This document shows, piece by piece, positions 48,375-59,546 of a DNA stretch of 64,000 nucleotides. A program made the translations under genes and the position numbers. The notes beneath the pieces are model-generated. The model was not told the DNA's origin and ran no database searches. It saw only the letters and a list, made by a program, of their open reading frames with translations. The stretch spans positions 174,242 to 238,241 of the forward strand of contig VZRS01008262.1 in NCBI GenBank assembly GCA_013398055.1, given 5' to 3'. How positions within the stretch are numbered: position 1 is the first letter of the stretch; the number at the start of each line of letters is the position of its first letter. This DNA is from Ifrita kowaldi. Lineage: Eukaryota; Chordata; Aves; Passeriformes; Cinclosomatidae.

Positions 48375-48388
48375 CCACTAGGAGGCAG
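48375..48388 (+). promoter_or_regulatory. CTCF-like site
   Basis: CCACTAGGAGGCAG matches the CTCF core CCASYAGRKGGC at 11 of 12 positions (A in place of G/T at position 9). A second GGAGGCGC segment follows 10 bases later. A few matches with one mismatch are expected by chance in 64 kb, so this is a candidate only. Confidence 0.35.
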
Positions 48389-50540
48389 AAGCAGGGGGAG
48401 GCGCTATTAGTGCATAGGCTGCAGGGCTCTATGTAAATGCATTTTGACAGGGAGGATACCTTGCCGAATAAAGAACCCAGCTCCTTAGCGCTGGGCTGGT
48501 GCTGATTTAGGTCAGAAAACTTGTTTTACCAGAATTTGTACAAATGAGCGCTCACATGGATCTGCTGGAGAATGTTTAAGGTATCTAGCAACTTTGCTCG
48601 CAGCACATGAATGTAATAATGATACTTTCCACACAAACTGTCTTACAGGAACAAAAAATATGTCTGAGTCTTTGTTCCCCTCTACTTTTACCTTCCCTGA
48701 ACACCTCTCCTCAGAAGGATACCAACCCTGTCTCAGCAAAGTGCCACAATAACCATAATAAGTGGCAGTTTCACCATGTTTGAAGTGAATAGTTAATGGC
48801 TTAGAGCGGCAACCTCTGGATACAACTGGGCTGAGATCTCTTAATAAAAAAACAGCTTTCATCGGAAAATAAAGTCAAAAGGGAAAGGTTTTTTATAGAA
48901 GATACACTCTGGAGCCCATTTCTGCAGAACACTAGAAAGAGGAGAGATAAAAGTCCCACAGATGTCAGCAGAGGTGGGTGTAGCCAGGGCATCAGGGCCG
49001 CCACATTAGCATGCCTGCACAGCCTGCGGTCTGTCGACCCCTGCAAACCCCCTCCAACCCCAACACACCCTTGTCCATGCAGAGCCACACAAAAACACTG
49101 CCAGCCACATTTCTGCTACTTCTCCCTGGAACATCCTGGTCCAATTCTTGATCTGAAAGAAGCCAGGTAGGGATTTGAACAGGGTTTCACTATATCCACT
49201 GAGTAGCAACAGGTGGGAGAAAGAAAGCAGGAATGCTTTCTTTCAGGAATGATCCTGAATGTCTCCCTTTTTTGTCCTCAAAAAGTTACACTGTTCATTT
49301 TGATGCAAAATAAAAACTAAACACTTCTCAAATTTCCTCTCTCCCACCACTCACCTCACCATAATTCCTGATTTCCAGCCAGCTCCAGCAGATGTAAGCA
49401 GTTAAAGTGAAACACTCTGCAAGGACAACACCATAATTTTCCTACACTTCAAAAAGAAAGTATCCATTACTCTCTCCACCCCCAACACATCTCTCATGTC
49501 CCCATTAAAGTCTTCTCTATACAGGCCTAGCTCACAGTGAAATTACATCAAATTCCAGGAAGAGACTCCTAGCTGTCCCATAATAAACAGATTGGGAGGA
49601 GCAGGGGGGATGCCAGCCTCCAGGACTGACACTGGCTGCAGACAAACAGCCACACAGGCAGACTGGGCCATAGCCTTTAAAGTGGCAGCTGAGACAAATG
49701 AAAAAATGACATGCTGAAAGCAACACTGGGAGAGGAGGAAGAGCCCAGGTCTGAGAGTCAATCTTAGTCCATCAGGTAAAGAGAACAGATACGCATGGGG
49801 ATAATTGGTGATGAGACACTTGAAATTAGGTGTATGATAGATCCCCCACTGCCCAGCCACATACATTTTTCTTACACTCAATGAGCACTGATGGGGCAGG
49901 GGCAAGCTAAGAATATTTCTTAAACCTTTGCATTCTCCTGTCACATTTCCATGACTGCTTATCTTCCTCATAGACACACAGACAATTGCCTTATGCAGGC
50001 TGTCACCCACACTGCTCCTCTGCGGACATGTGGCTGCAGGCAGAGCTCGCGGCACCGGCCCCGCTCACGTTCCCACAGGTCTCAGCAAAAGACAACAAAG
50101 CTCAGCCTGCGTGTGTCCATGTCCTCACACCATGTGCTACTTTCAGCAGCCCACCACAGCAAATGAGATGGGGGCTCAAGGCACGGCAGGATGGCACCCC
50201 CAGTGTCCAGCTGGTGGGGAGCTCTGGGGGCTCTCAGGGGTGAGGGGCAAGAGTAGCCCCAGCCTGGCCTCACCCACACCTGTGAGAGGATGTGGCAGAT
50301 TAAATCCCAGGCTGATAAGAAGTGGGAGATGGCTGTTCCTTCACATTGCCACCCATGTCAAAATTGTACATTCTGATTTCTCTCATCTCAAAGCCCACAG
50401 ACACAGCAGGAGGGGTGGGTAGGAAGGCTGGCAGCCCACAGCCCAGGCTAGGTACACTGTTTTGAGTGGAGCACCGCAGGGTGCTCTGGCCACCGAGGTG
50501 ACAGGGCTGCCACACAGTGCCAGCACACGTGCTGCTCCCA
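48389..50540. other. Intergenic DNA; one C-rich quadruplex-type run and a small CpG cluster
   Basis: No gene recognised. Frames at 48512-48862 minus (116 codons), 49543-50055 minus (170 codons) and 50030-50422 plus (130 codons) have no domain. A few CpG cluster at about 50018-50070, too short for an island. Confidence 0.5.
49038..49070 (-). other. Potential G-quadruplex on the minus strand
   Basis: Four C-runs of 4, 5, 4 and 3 on the plus strand, separated by 6, 5 and 6 bases, meet the usual G3+N1-7 rule on the minus strand. Confidence 0.5.
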
Positions 50541-50615
50541 AGGGTGGGCACCGGCCCCTGTCCACCTCACACATCCCAGGGATGGGCACTGGTCCCTGCC
50601 TGCCTCGCATGTGCC
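50541..50615. repeat. Two-unit GC-rich tandem repeat, unit about 37 bp
   Basis: Unit 1 (50541-50577) and unit 2 (50578-50615) both begin AGGG(T/A)GGGCAC(C/T)GG and carry CCCTG and CCTC segments in the same order. They lie inside overlapping frames on both strands (50448-50942 minus, 164 codons; 50517-50951 plus, 144 codons). These frames are long because of GC content and repetition, not because of a gene. Confidence 0.7.
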
Positions 50616-50929
50616 AGGAGGCACAGCCAGCACCTGCTTTGCAGGGCCAGCACCCCACTCCTGGGGCTGGTGCCAGGATCCCAAAGGAGTAGAAAGCAGC
50701 CAGCCAGTGTTAGGCCTCTTTTCCCCCTCCCAATTTGCAGTCGATGGTATGAAGTTGTCCCTCAAACCATGAGTGCCACAGCTGAAAAAGGCAATGCCCA
50801 GCCTCGCTGGATGGCTCCTGCTGTCCGACAGAGGAGCAGCCATTCCCTCCAACAGCTGCAGGCAGCAGCTCACCTCACTGAGGCCAGCAACGCCCACTGT
50901 TCCCTTTTCCTCACAAGCTTCTTGAAAAT
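50616..50929. other. Intergenic DNA, nothing recognised
   Basis: GC-rich compared with the flanks. No domain in any frame. Confidence 0.5.
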
Positions 50930-51620
50930 GACGCGAACCCATACGTATTAATTTACATTAAGTTCATTTAACACCAATGAAAGAGACCAGAAGTGTCTAA
51001 TGAGCAAACTGTAATGAGCTACCAGCGACTGCTAATCATGTTCAGTTTATGCATTCTTGCTTCATTCTTATAGAGTATTATTGTAGAATAAATGCTTTGC
51101 TCTTATCTTGCAAGAGCAAAAAAATTCTCTAGGTATTGTACCAGTGAATAACAAAGGAATGAACAAGCTTCTGGTTTTCCACCGCATACAATGATAGAGA
51201 TGCTGTGAATTCTATGGACAAAGTACATGAAGAAGTACCCACAAGTACTGAAAATTTAATTAAAAGTCAGAAAGCCATTGCAATGAAGACTCAGCAGAAA
51301 GCCATTTATTTTTAAAATCTAATATATTCTTCATGACTAAAGGCTAAAGCACACGCTGACTTACACATTTAGCTGTAACTGATTTAAGCTACTTGATGAT
51401 TTTTTTTGCGCACAGGGTGGCGCTCAATTTGCAATGGAGTAAATTGGCAGAATTTAATTTGGTGGATTTTTTTAACTCTGCAAAAAGAATCCTCATTAAA
51501 ACCTCACGATAGGCTGTATACTTTTTTCATCATTAACCAGCCTAACTGCAGGTAAAAGAGATACAATTATGGATTTATATAAATCCTATTGTCAATTTAC
51601 AGCTCAAAGACTGGTGAGTT
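50930..51620. promoter_or_regulatory. Candidate conserved noncoding element, about 0.7 kb
   Basis: An abrupt change from GC-rich to AT-rich marks its left edge. The block is repeat-free and full of TAAT/ATTA cores (CGTATTAATTTACATTAAG near 50944, CTGCTAATCATG near 51029, TCATCATTAACC near 51527). It includes TTGCGCACAGGGTGGCGCTC at 51406-51425, which retains CpG and has a weak CTCF-like GGGTGGC core. Only short frames. The left and right thirds look strongest. Confidence 0.45.
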
Positions 51621-52242
51621 ACCTCATTTTAAATAGGTTATTTTTTCCTCTTAACCTTTCTTTGTTTTAATGAGGATTTGGTTTGTCATTGTCAGGGTGC
51701 TTGTTTGCAGGAAAGTTTCTCATCTTGTGAAGAAGGTGTAAGGAATAAGGATAGAAGACCTTCTACTGAATTTCAAACCCCATTACAAACTGTGTCCTGG
51801 ATGTTCTGTCTTTAAATATTCACCTTTCAATGAAGAAAGATAGACCTCAGCTGCTGATTCCTCACCCTCTCAGCCCCACAACTGCTCTGTCTCATGCTTT
51901 GGTGCTTTTCACCTTACTCATGCCCAGTTTTTCCTTCCTTGCTATACCTTATTTTAATCCCATCTCCCACATTAAATTCTTTGTTCTGCCTTGCTCAGAA
52001 CCACCAGCAACTCCAGGTTCAGACCACATGGGCTGGGTAGAAAATTGACTGGAAAATGCAGCTCAAACCCAGGAACTCTCAAAAGATGAGAACAGCCAGT
52101 GCTGCCATTGAGAGACCCTTCTGCTCAACAGGAGCCCAAGGTCGAAAACAAGGTCCCACATATGCAATGAGGCAGATTCTTAAGTGACAAATTGCATAAG
52201 TTACAGAAGCTGAACAGCTGTCCCACTGAATGTTTGTCCATT
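51621..52242. other. Intergenic DNA, nothing recognised
   Basis: No gene or repeat recognised up to the CR1 insertion. Confidence 0.5.
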
Positions 52243-52462
52243 CACAGAATCACAGAATCATTTTGATTGGAAAGGGCCTCTGAGATCATCAAGTCCAACT
52301 TTTGACTGAACACCACCTTGTCAACTAGACTATGGCACTAAGCACCATGTCAGTCATTTCTTGAATACCTCCAGGGATGGTGACTCCACCACCTTCCTAG
52401 GTAGTCTATTCCAATGTTTAACTACCTTCTCCATGAAGAAATTCCTCCTGATGTCCAGAACT
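52243..52462 (-). mobile_element. CR1 LINE, 3' end fragment
   Basis: The plus strand opens with two copies of the CACAGAAT octamer, the reverse complement of the CR1 3' terminal repeat, then the typical ATCATCAAGTCCAAC block, and continues about 150 bp through the CTTGAATACCTCCAGGGATGG and GTGACTCCACCACC segments to GAAATTCCTCCTGATGTCC. It ends near 52462, 5'-truncated, on the minus strand. This is the longest and best preserved CR1 piece here. No open reading frame remains. Confidence 0.95.
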
Positions 52463-52979
52463 TCAACGATTAATTAAATTTCTGGATTTAATTCTTAGTG
52501 TCCAAGTAGGTTGACAATGCTAAGCCAGAGGAAAACTGTCACACACATATTACTTCATAACAGCACCCAGGAATGCAACTACTCCTCTTGCCTGACTGAA
52601 ATGCTGTCTCTCCTTTCCTTTACCAAGCTCCTCCAGCAGCTTCTGAAGGATAAGGTTGAGGACTGAAGCGATAACACTGGGAGGGAGCTAGTGGCTAATG
52701 TCATCTTCTACCAGGCTGCTACCCACACCCGCTTCATTTGAATGCTTTCAGAAATTTGCTTACAATTTCATCATCCATCTGCATTTTAAATATTACCCTG
52801 CAACATACAAGAATGGATACAGCAAGCCAAGGGTGAAGGAATTGTTCCCTTACGTAGACTTAGAAGAAAGAAATGAAAAACACAAAGAAAAGGGATTTGT
52901 AAGAGGGTCTGGATTTTAACCTTCCTTGGGGTGAGGGAATAAGCACAGCTACTACTCTAAGCACTTAGATGTTGAAAGC
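52463..52979. other. Intergenic DNA, nothing recognised
   Basis: No gene or repeat recognised. Confidence 0.5.
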
Positions 52980-53260
52980 TGTTGTTTTTCCTCTTTGAAC
53001 TTTTTACCAGTTGTAGCAATTAAATGATAAAGTTGTCTTTAGCTCATTAGATGATGAGTTAATTATATGCTAAAATTAACCTTTGTTAAGCTCTTAATAG
53101 AACATCTTTTATCTGAGTAGCCACAGCCTGTGCTAAAATTCTTAATGATCTGGGCTAAAAATCAATAATTTTTTGACTTCCATATATGAATTGGGAATTA
53201 AATGTATCTTTAAAATGTACTATAATGATAACCTCCAGCTGAAATTGAAATAAAGATATT
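52980..53260. promoter_or_regulatory. Candidate conserved noncoding element
   Basis: AT-rich, repeat-free block with GCAATTAAATG, AGTTAATTATATGC and TTCTTAATGATC homeodomain-type segments. No frame reaches 60 codons within it. Texture matches the other blocks. Confidence 0.4.
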
Positions 53261-53704
53261 CCTTGGCGATTTCAAGGACAACACTTTCACCAGTGCAGAG
53301 GCCGTGTAAGCCACTAAAGAACACTGCCACTGGGGACGGCTCTCCTGCCTGCAGCACAAAGATAAATCAAGCTAAAACTAAGTCCAAGATTTTGGTTTTT
53401 CAAGTATTTTTGTGCTGCAGCCCTGTATTTCACATTTATGATCCTCCTATACATATCAATGTTCAGTCAGGACTGACCGTTCTCTTCTTTAAAAGTTGGA
53501 GGTGTGGATTCATTTTGAGAACTTATATACTCCTATCAATGATCAAAAGAATCTAGTCATTCCCCCATGCAGAGAGCTGATAGATGCAGTGAGATGCTTT
53601 TCCCTGTGTAATCAATTGCTAGAAAATTTGACAAGAACTCAGCAACCATTCTGTAGTTCAGTTTGCATTAAGGCTTTTACATTTAAGGGAGCAAAAGTCC
53701 TATT

Positions 53705-53850
53705 GTTTGACACTTAAATTGCATGTGTTCAGCAGAAGACAATGAATATGTCCTACTGAATATTAACTTTGTATGACATTAATGTATGAATTGGGAAGAT
53801 GTCTCATTAAAATTATAAAATCTTCAATCTGAAGTGTCAATTATCAATAG
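53705..53850. promoter_or_regulatory. Short candidate conserved noncoding element
   Basis: Contains TATTAACTTTG, GACATTAATG, GTCTCATTAAAATT and GTCAATTATCAATAG segments in about 150 bp, a dense homeodomain-type cluster without repeats. Confidence 0.35.
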
Positions 53851-56800
53851 TTTAATGCTTTTTCTTTTCTTTGGGTCCCCATTTGAGCCACCCACAGAAG
53901 TCAAATTTCATGTACTTTCTGGTACCAACTCAGAGACAAGAAAACTTTAAAACTGAAGAATGATTTTACTAATGAGGCCTAAAGGCCACTGAAATCCTTG
54001 TGTTTCAGCAAAGTTTGGTTCAGACTTATCAAGAATTATTCTCCATAACCTTGACTTATAACGTGAGCAGCCAGACTATCATCTTCAGGTTCATTTTCTT
54101 CCCCTAATGCCAGACAACACCTTCTCCTTGAGAGACGAGCAAGCATGGCTCCCTTAAGCTGTGACTTGCCACAGTGCCTTGCAGCCTGCCCCACAGCTCA
54201 GTTAGCCTGTGTGGAAGTCTAGACAGAATTGAGCTAATTTGTAAGCCTCACCATCAATGTGTTAATTGTTATGAATTGAGTGGAGGAAAAAATTATAAAA
54301 ATAACTATTACTTGCTAATTTTTTGTCTGATAACAAGTTTAAGTATTTATGAGGTGATGAAATACGAAGAAAATAAAGATAAGATTTCATTTTCACAGTT
54401 AAGAATAAAAACAATGTTGTAAAAAGGTTTCAAGCATCTTTCAGCTAAAGGAATTCTTTGCCTATTTTTAACAGCATGACCCTATTTATGATATTTACAT
54501 TGCAACAGATCTGTATAGGGTCCATACGTCTCAGACCTCCCAGACATGCCAGGTTGCTGGAGAATGGACTGACCTCTCACAGCTTGACCTTGTAGTAGAA
54601 GGTGCCTCCTTGGGTGCAATTGCTGGGACAAGTCAATTTGAACAGATATGGTAAGGCAGGCTGAAAGATGGGAATTATCAGTCAAGATTGCTCTGCCAAC
54701 AGGCACGGATCACTGTATGATAGCAGGCTGAAGGTTGTACTATTCCCTGAAGGCAGTTTGGTAAATAAGGAGGTTATGGGTATGTTACTGTCAAGCATGA
54801 AGAAATTTTTGTTGATATATTCTCAGAAACTAATTTTTTTTTCTTTAATAACCTGCAGGGCTACTCTTCAGCAAAATTACCAGTCAAGTCTGACAGCCTA
54901 GGCTACAATAAGCTGAATCACACTCCAGGTCTTAAAACATTTGGTTTGCTTTTTGTTACTAGCTTGCTTTAAATGTGCTTAGGAAAGTGCAATACAGACA
55001 AAGTAAAACTGAATCTTTTCAGCTAACCAAAAGAGAGAAGTCATCAGAGAAAGACTACACCTGTTTAAAGATGCAAATTGATAATGGAGTTGCACATCAA
55101 AACAAGAGTACTGTTCATTTTTTAAGAGGTGCAAATTGCTAATCTTCAGCCTTTTTTAATACCTTATTAAAAGTTTTTATCAGTGAAATTTAACACAACA
55201 CTAAACAAAAAATATGAAATATGGTACAGTGAGGATACATAGCCTTTTTCAGTCGCACGTCTGAAAAGCAGTGATTTTGGTTACCTACTCTTGCCACTTT
55301 TTCATTGCAAAAGAATCAAAATCAAAAACTGCCCTTCCTACACCTACAGAATAAAGGATTGTGTTTTGCCTTTCCCATCTCAATAGGCACAAACAGGAAG
55401 CACAGCACCACAAAGGGACTTACAGAACCTGCCCATGCCAAGAACTGGGCCAGGAAGTGTTACCCTCAGAGGGAGGCAGACCACTGAGTCAGGGCATTCT
55501 GTGTATTGTATGCAAAGTCCCATTTTCTATTAAAGCATTTAAGAATCTGGTAAGGATATCAGAACACAGGAGAGCTTTATAGACGGCCCAGAAAATTAAA
55601 ACCCTGGATGACAGATCAGCATCTGATATAATACCTCCCATCTTGGTCAGACTAACTTGGTGTAATTTGACGAGTATTAATTAGAAATTACCTGTGTGCT
55701 CACTGGTGATCAGCTGAAAAAGGAGCCTCCACAGAATTATCTTTCGCATGTTTCACTGTGAGACATCAGACAAGGCACTAGCTTTCCTGCAGTGCTGAGC
55801 AGCCTGGCTCCTTCCTCATCTAAAAAAAGCAGATCCTACAATTCAACAGCAAAATGATGAGCTGCCTTAAGAAATTTCAGCTCCCCAAAACTCCATCACA
55901 CCCAGAGCTGGAATCTGTTGCTCTGGTTTTTTTTTTTTTTACTTTTCTTTTTTTCTAAAGCCACAAACTCTCCAGCTTCTTGCACAGCTCCTTTGGATTT
56001 CATTTCTCACCTGCTTGACTAGAGGCAGAAGTAGGAATTAGCATTGCTTTCACATCCTCCACTTCTCCTCGCATCTCAGAGCAGTGATGTTTTTCTCTCT
56101 GCCAGACAACTCAGAACCTGACCTGGAGCCAGCTGGACAAGGCTACAGTTCTGCTCTCCAGGGGCCTGACAGCTCATTCAAAATCATCCTGAAACTGCCC
56201 ACAGACTTCAGTGGCCTTTAATGCCCACACGATGTGGGGCAAGCAGCCAGAGTGACTGTGACCCCAAGGCCCTTCTTTGGGCACCAGATATTCAAGAAGT
56301 CTGTTAGTTGCTTAATTTGACCTAAATCGCCCCAAACCATCACACTTTGATAAAGCTGGTGCTGGAGACATTCATTTTGCTCCACATGTCAGGCAGGGCA
56401 AGGCAGAGTGGAAAACTAAATTGAGCCACAAAATGTTGATCACCCCCAAAATAAGCCATTCAAAGGACATCAGTTTTTCAATCACATTCTTCGGAGAGGT
56501 GGTGAAACTTGGAGATGTGGGAGAAAGGCATTCCTCATGTACACTTTGTATGGTCTCAGAAACAGAGTGCTGAAGTCTCTGAGCATGTGTTAGGGTAAAA
56601 GACCAGAAGCATTGCTCAGATGCTGATTTGACTGTAACTCTTCCAGGTGCTCTAAAACCTTCTTCTCTATCCTGCATCATAAAAACCATAAACACAGGCC
56701 CACCCCATTCTGCACTGAAGCTGGAGGAGGCAGCCTCTGAACCTCAGAGGAGTAGAATGCAGTCAGTGGTCTGTCCAATTGCTCCTCCAGTCTGAGCTAA

Positions 56801-58539
56801 ATGGTCCCTGTCTCTCAGTCAATCCTCCTGATGTCCCTTTGGCCAGTCTCCTGGCTAGACTGGGTAATATCATTCTGAAAACTAACTTTATAATGGATCA
56901 GCCACTGAAAAAATCTAACCCTATGCAACTGCCTCCACAGGGATATGAGCAGCTCCTGGTTTTATGAAGCAAAATCTCAGATTGCATGGGTAAAAATACT
57001 CCATTTCATTATAGAAATTTTCAATGATGCACTGACCAAAAAAATAAAATAAATAAATGGTTTTCACTGGGTTGTAAAACTGGTAGAAATGCAAAATTTC
57101 CTAGCTTTGTGTATAGATGAGATGTCAAGATGATTTGAAATACTTCTTAGATGTAAGAGCAAAAAAGCATGAATAAATAACATACAACATATGTGGAATA
57201 TAAACAAAACTGCAATTTGCCTCATTTTTTCACAGAGAAGAAATACATAAACATGAACATGCCAAGGATAAGACATGATGCTAAGCTACTGCAGTAATAT
57301 GTCCTTTAGGTATGTGGTTAGGTGGAATGGATGGGTCCAGAATAAACACATATATACCTTATTTATTACCTGTCTCTATCCATATGTTATTACCCACTGT
57401 CCTCAGCAGATTCTTTTGTGTGTACAGAGTTCAAGTAAAATGCTGAATGTTATGAATGCCAGTGTGAGATTCAGCAAACTGAAAAAGACTCAGTTATCAC
57501 CCCAAAGCTACCTCACTCTTTGCTTGCTCTTTTTTCCTCAAAAACACAAGTTGCATTTTGTTTTAGTGGGCCAAGGAAACTACATCATCCCATGACTCTT
57601 TACTCAATTTTCAAGTCCATTTAATTTTGTCTTCTAGAGGACATATGGACTAGAGTGGGACTATTATTGTCCTGCTTGCTATAACCTATAGGGAATCGTT
57701 CTGTATAGTTGTTTGTACCTGACTTTTTTAGGTGACAATTTTGTGACAGCCAGTATGTTTATAAGCACATGCTTTGCCTCTCGCTCCAGTAAAGTGATCA
57801 CCATGGAGGGAACTGGACAGGTAAGAAAACAACATGCTCTGTGTCTGTCAAACAATCATCAGCACAGTTTGAACAGACACACATATACAGATAAATGAGC
57901 ATGGTCAGCAACCACCATGACTGCAACCACCAGCAACTGCTGCAGCCCACCCTCGCTACATGTCAGACCTTATGGAGAGAACTGCACTACGCCAAGTAGA
58001 TAAAATCCACACTCCAACTGTGCACTGTTTATGTTGCAACATCAGTCTGCAGGTTCTCTTGACATAGCTTCTGTCCAGTGACCCACACTGAACAAGCCAT
58101 GACCACATAAGTCTCCACTACAGAGCAAACATCAAGCCCTGAGTTTCTCCTTGCAGCTCCTTCACAGATGAAAACTAGTCCAGGCACATCTATGTGTCAA
58201 TTGTATCTCACCTGTGCAGTGCAAATAAGAAATAAAGCCCAACTTTTTCTACATTGCTGAGTCAGGAGTGCTCGTGTTTGCACAGTCAAATGACAATCCA
58301 GCTTTTGCCTTCTTATAAATAATGCTTTTCTTTTTGGATATCTAACATATTCTGCTACTCCATGGGATGTTACTTGCCTTGGGATCTCGTCTGCCTGTAA
58401 CTCATCATCCTTGCCAATGTCAGCTGGTCCACCTGGGGGATATGGACAGCTGAAGGTGTGCGAAGACTCATCTTTCTGAGAAGAGTATAAACACTCTCAG
58501 TGCAATCATGAAGATGCAGTTGAAGACATAGGTCACCAC
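53851..58539. other. Intergenic DNA, nothing recognised
   Basis: No gene or mobile element recognised. T-rich tract at 55927-55956. AAAT-rich segment at 57041-57058. A small enhancer-like patch may lie at 55655-55750 (GACGAGTATTAATTAG). Frames up to 107 codons (56372-56695 minus) have no domain. Confidence 0.5.
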
Positions 58540-58880
58540 CTGAAGTTGAATAAATGGTGAATGGAATATTAGTTGCATAATTACAATCCCTACAATTATG
58601 AAGGCCTTATCATCATCATCCTCTTAAGAAACGTGATTCAAATTAACAAGTGTGATCAAATTAACCTGGCTATCAGCAAAGTGGTCACCTGCAGAAGAAA
58701 CCTTATTAAATGGCTAAAATCACAGTTTGGCTAAAGTCATTCCTATTATGTAGAAAATTCCTTTATTGTAGCCTATGAGTCACAAACTCAATATGCAACC
58801 GGAAAATTTCGTCCTGTTTATGTGGTTGTCAGATTAAAATGGGCAACTGCCGTTTTGCCAAGGGTTCAGAAAAGACTTTT
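58540..58880. promoter_or_regulatory. Candidate conserved noncoding element
   Basis: Contains GTTGCATAATTACAATCC and ACAATTATGAAGGCC segments, paired AAATTAAC motifs at about 58639 and 58659, and a right part (58798-58865) with retained CpG at 58800, 58810 and 58850. No open frame. Extent uncertain. Confidence 0.35.
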
Positions 58881-59532
58881 GACTATGTATTAACTCTTTT
58901 TTCTTCATGAGAAGGAGAAGGATTCAGACAAATGTAAACTAAGACATAGAGGCTTTAAAAGTAGCAAAGGCTCACCGGCAACTTCTGCCACTGCAACACT
59001 ATCTGCGTGCTTTGTAGTAAGTTGTTTAGTGCTGCTCATTCTGCCTGCCTAGGCCAGTGGAAGCCTTTGCTCTGTCTGTCAAGAGTAATCCTAGTATTAG
59101 GAGACTCCAGGCAAAGGACTGGACATGGTCTGGCACTCCCTGTGGCTGTTTGTTTGATGCTGATTTCACAGCCACCGAATGAGCCCTTAACCTTGTCACT
59201 CGTCGCTCCTTTTTGGCAGAATGTCAGGTAACAAAATCGGCCTTGAGAAATGCCAGACTTTGCCAGTTCCTCTTCAACACAAGATCCAGTTGTTTTGTCA
59301 GCAGCTACTCAGCCCTCGATATTCCCAGGTCATTTTCACTAAGCTCAGAAAGGGAATGCACTGTCCCACACTCCATTACACTAGTGCTAAACTATTCAAA
59401 ATTTCTAGGGTAAGAGCCTGCATTGCTTGTAGGATTTTAAATATAATCCCACTAATTCTCAAAACGTGTATTTTGTACTGTAGAAAAATCAATAAATAAG
59501 CAATTCATTTGCTGTCTTACACTATGATGATA

Positions 59533-59546
59533 CCAATAGGTGGCAG
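59533..59546 (+). promoter_or_regulatory. CTCF-like site
   Basis: CCAATAGGTGGCAG matches the CTCF core CCASYAGRKGGC at 11 of 12 positions (A in place of C/G at position 4). It points the same way as the site at 48375-48388. Chance matches at this level are expected a few times in 64 kb. Confidence 0.35.

Noticed and set aside
48512..48862. 116-codon minus-strand frame with mixed composition
   Set aside because: Looks the most protein-like by eye, but no family is recognised and nothing supports expression.
49543..50055. 170-codon minus-strand frame
   Set aside because: No domain, overlapped by other frames, no splice or promoter context.
50448..50942. 164-codon minus-strand and 144-codon plus-strand frames
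   Set aside because: Mutually overlapping on opposite strands and lengthened by a GC-rich tandem repeat.
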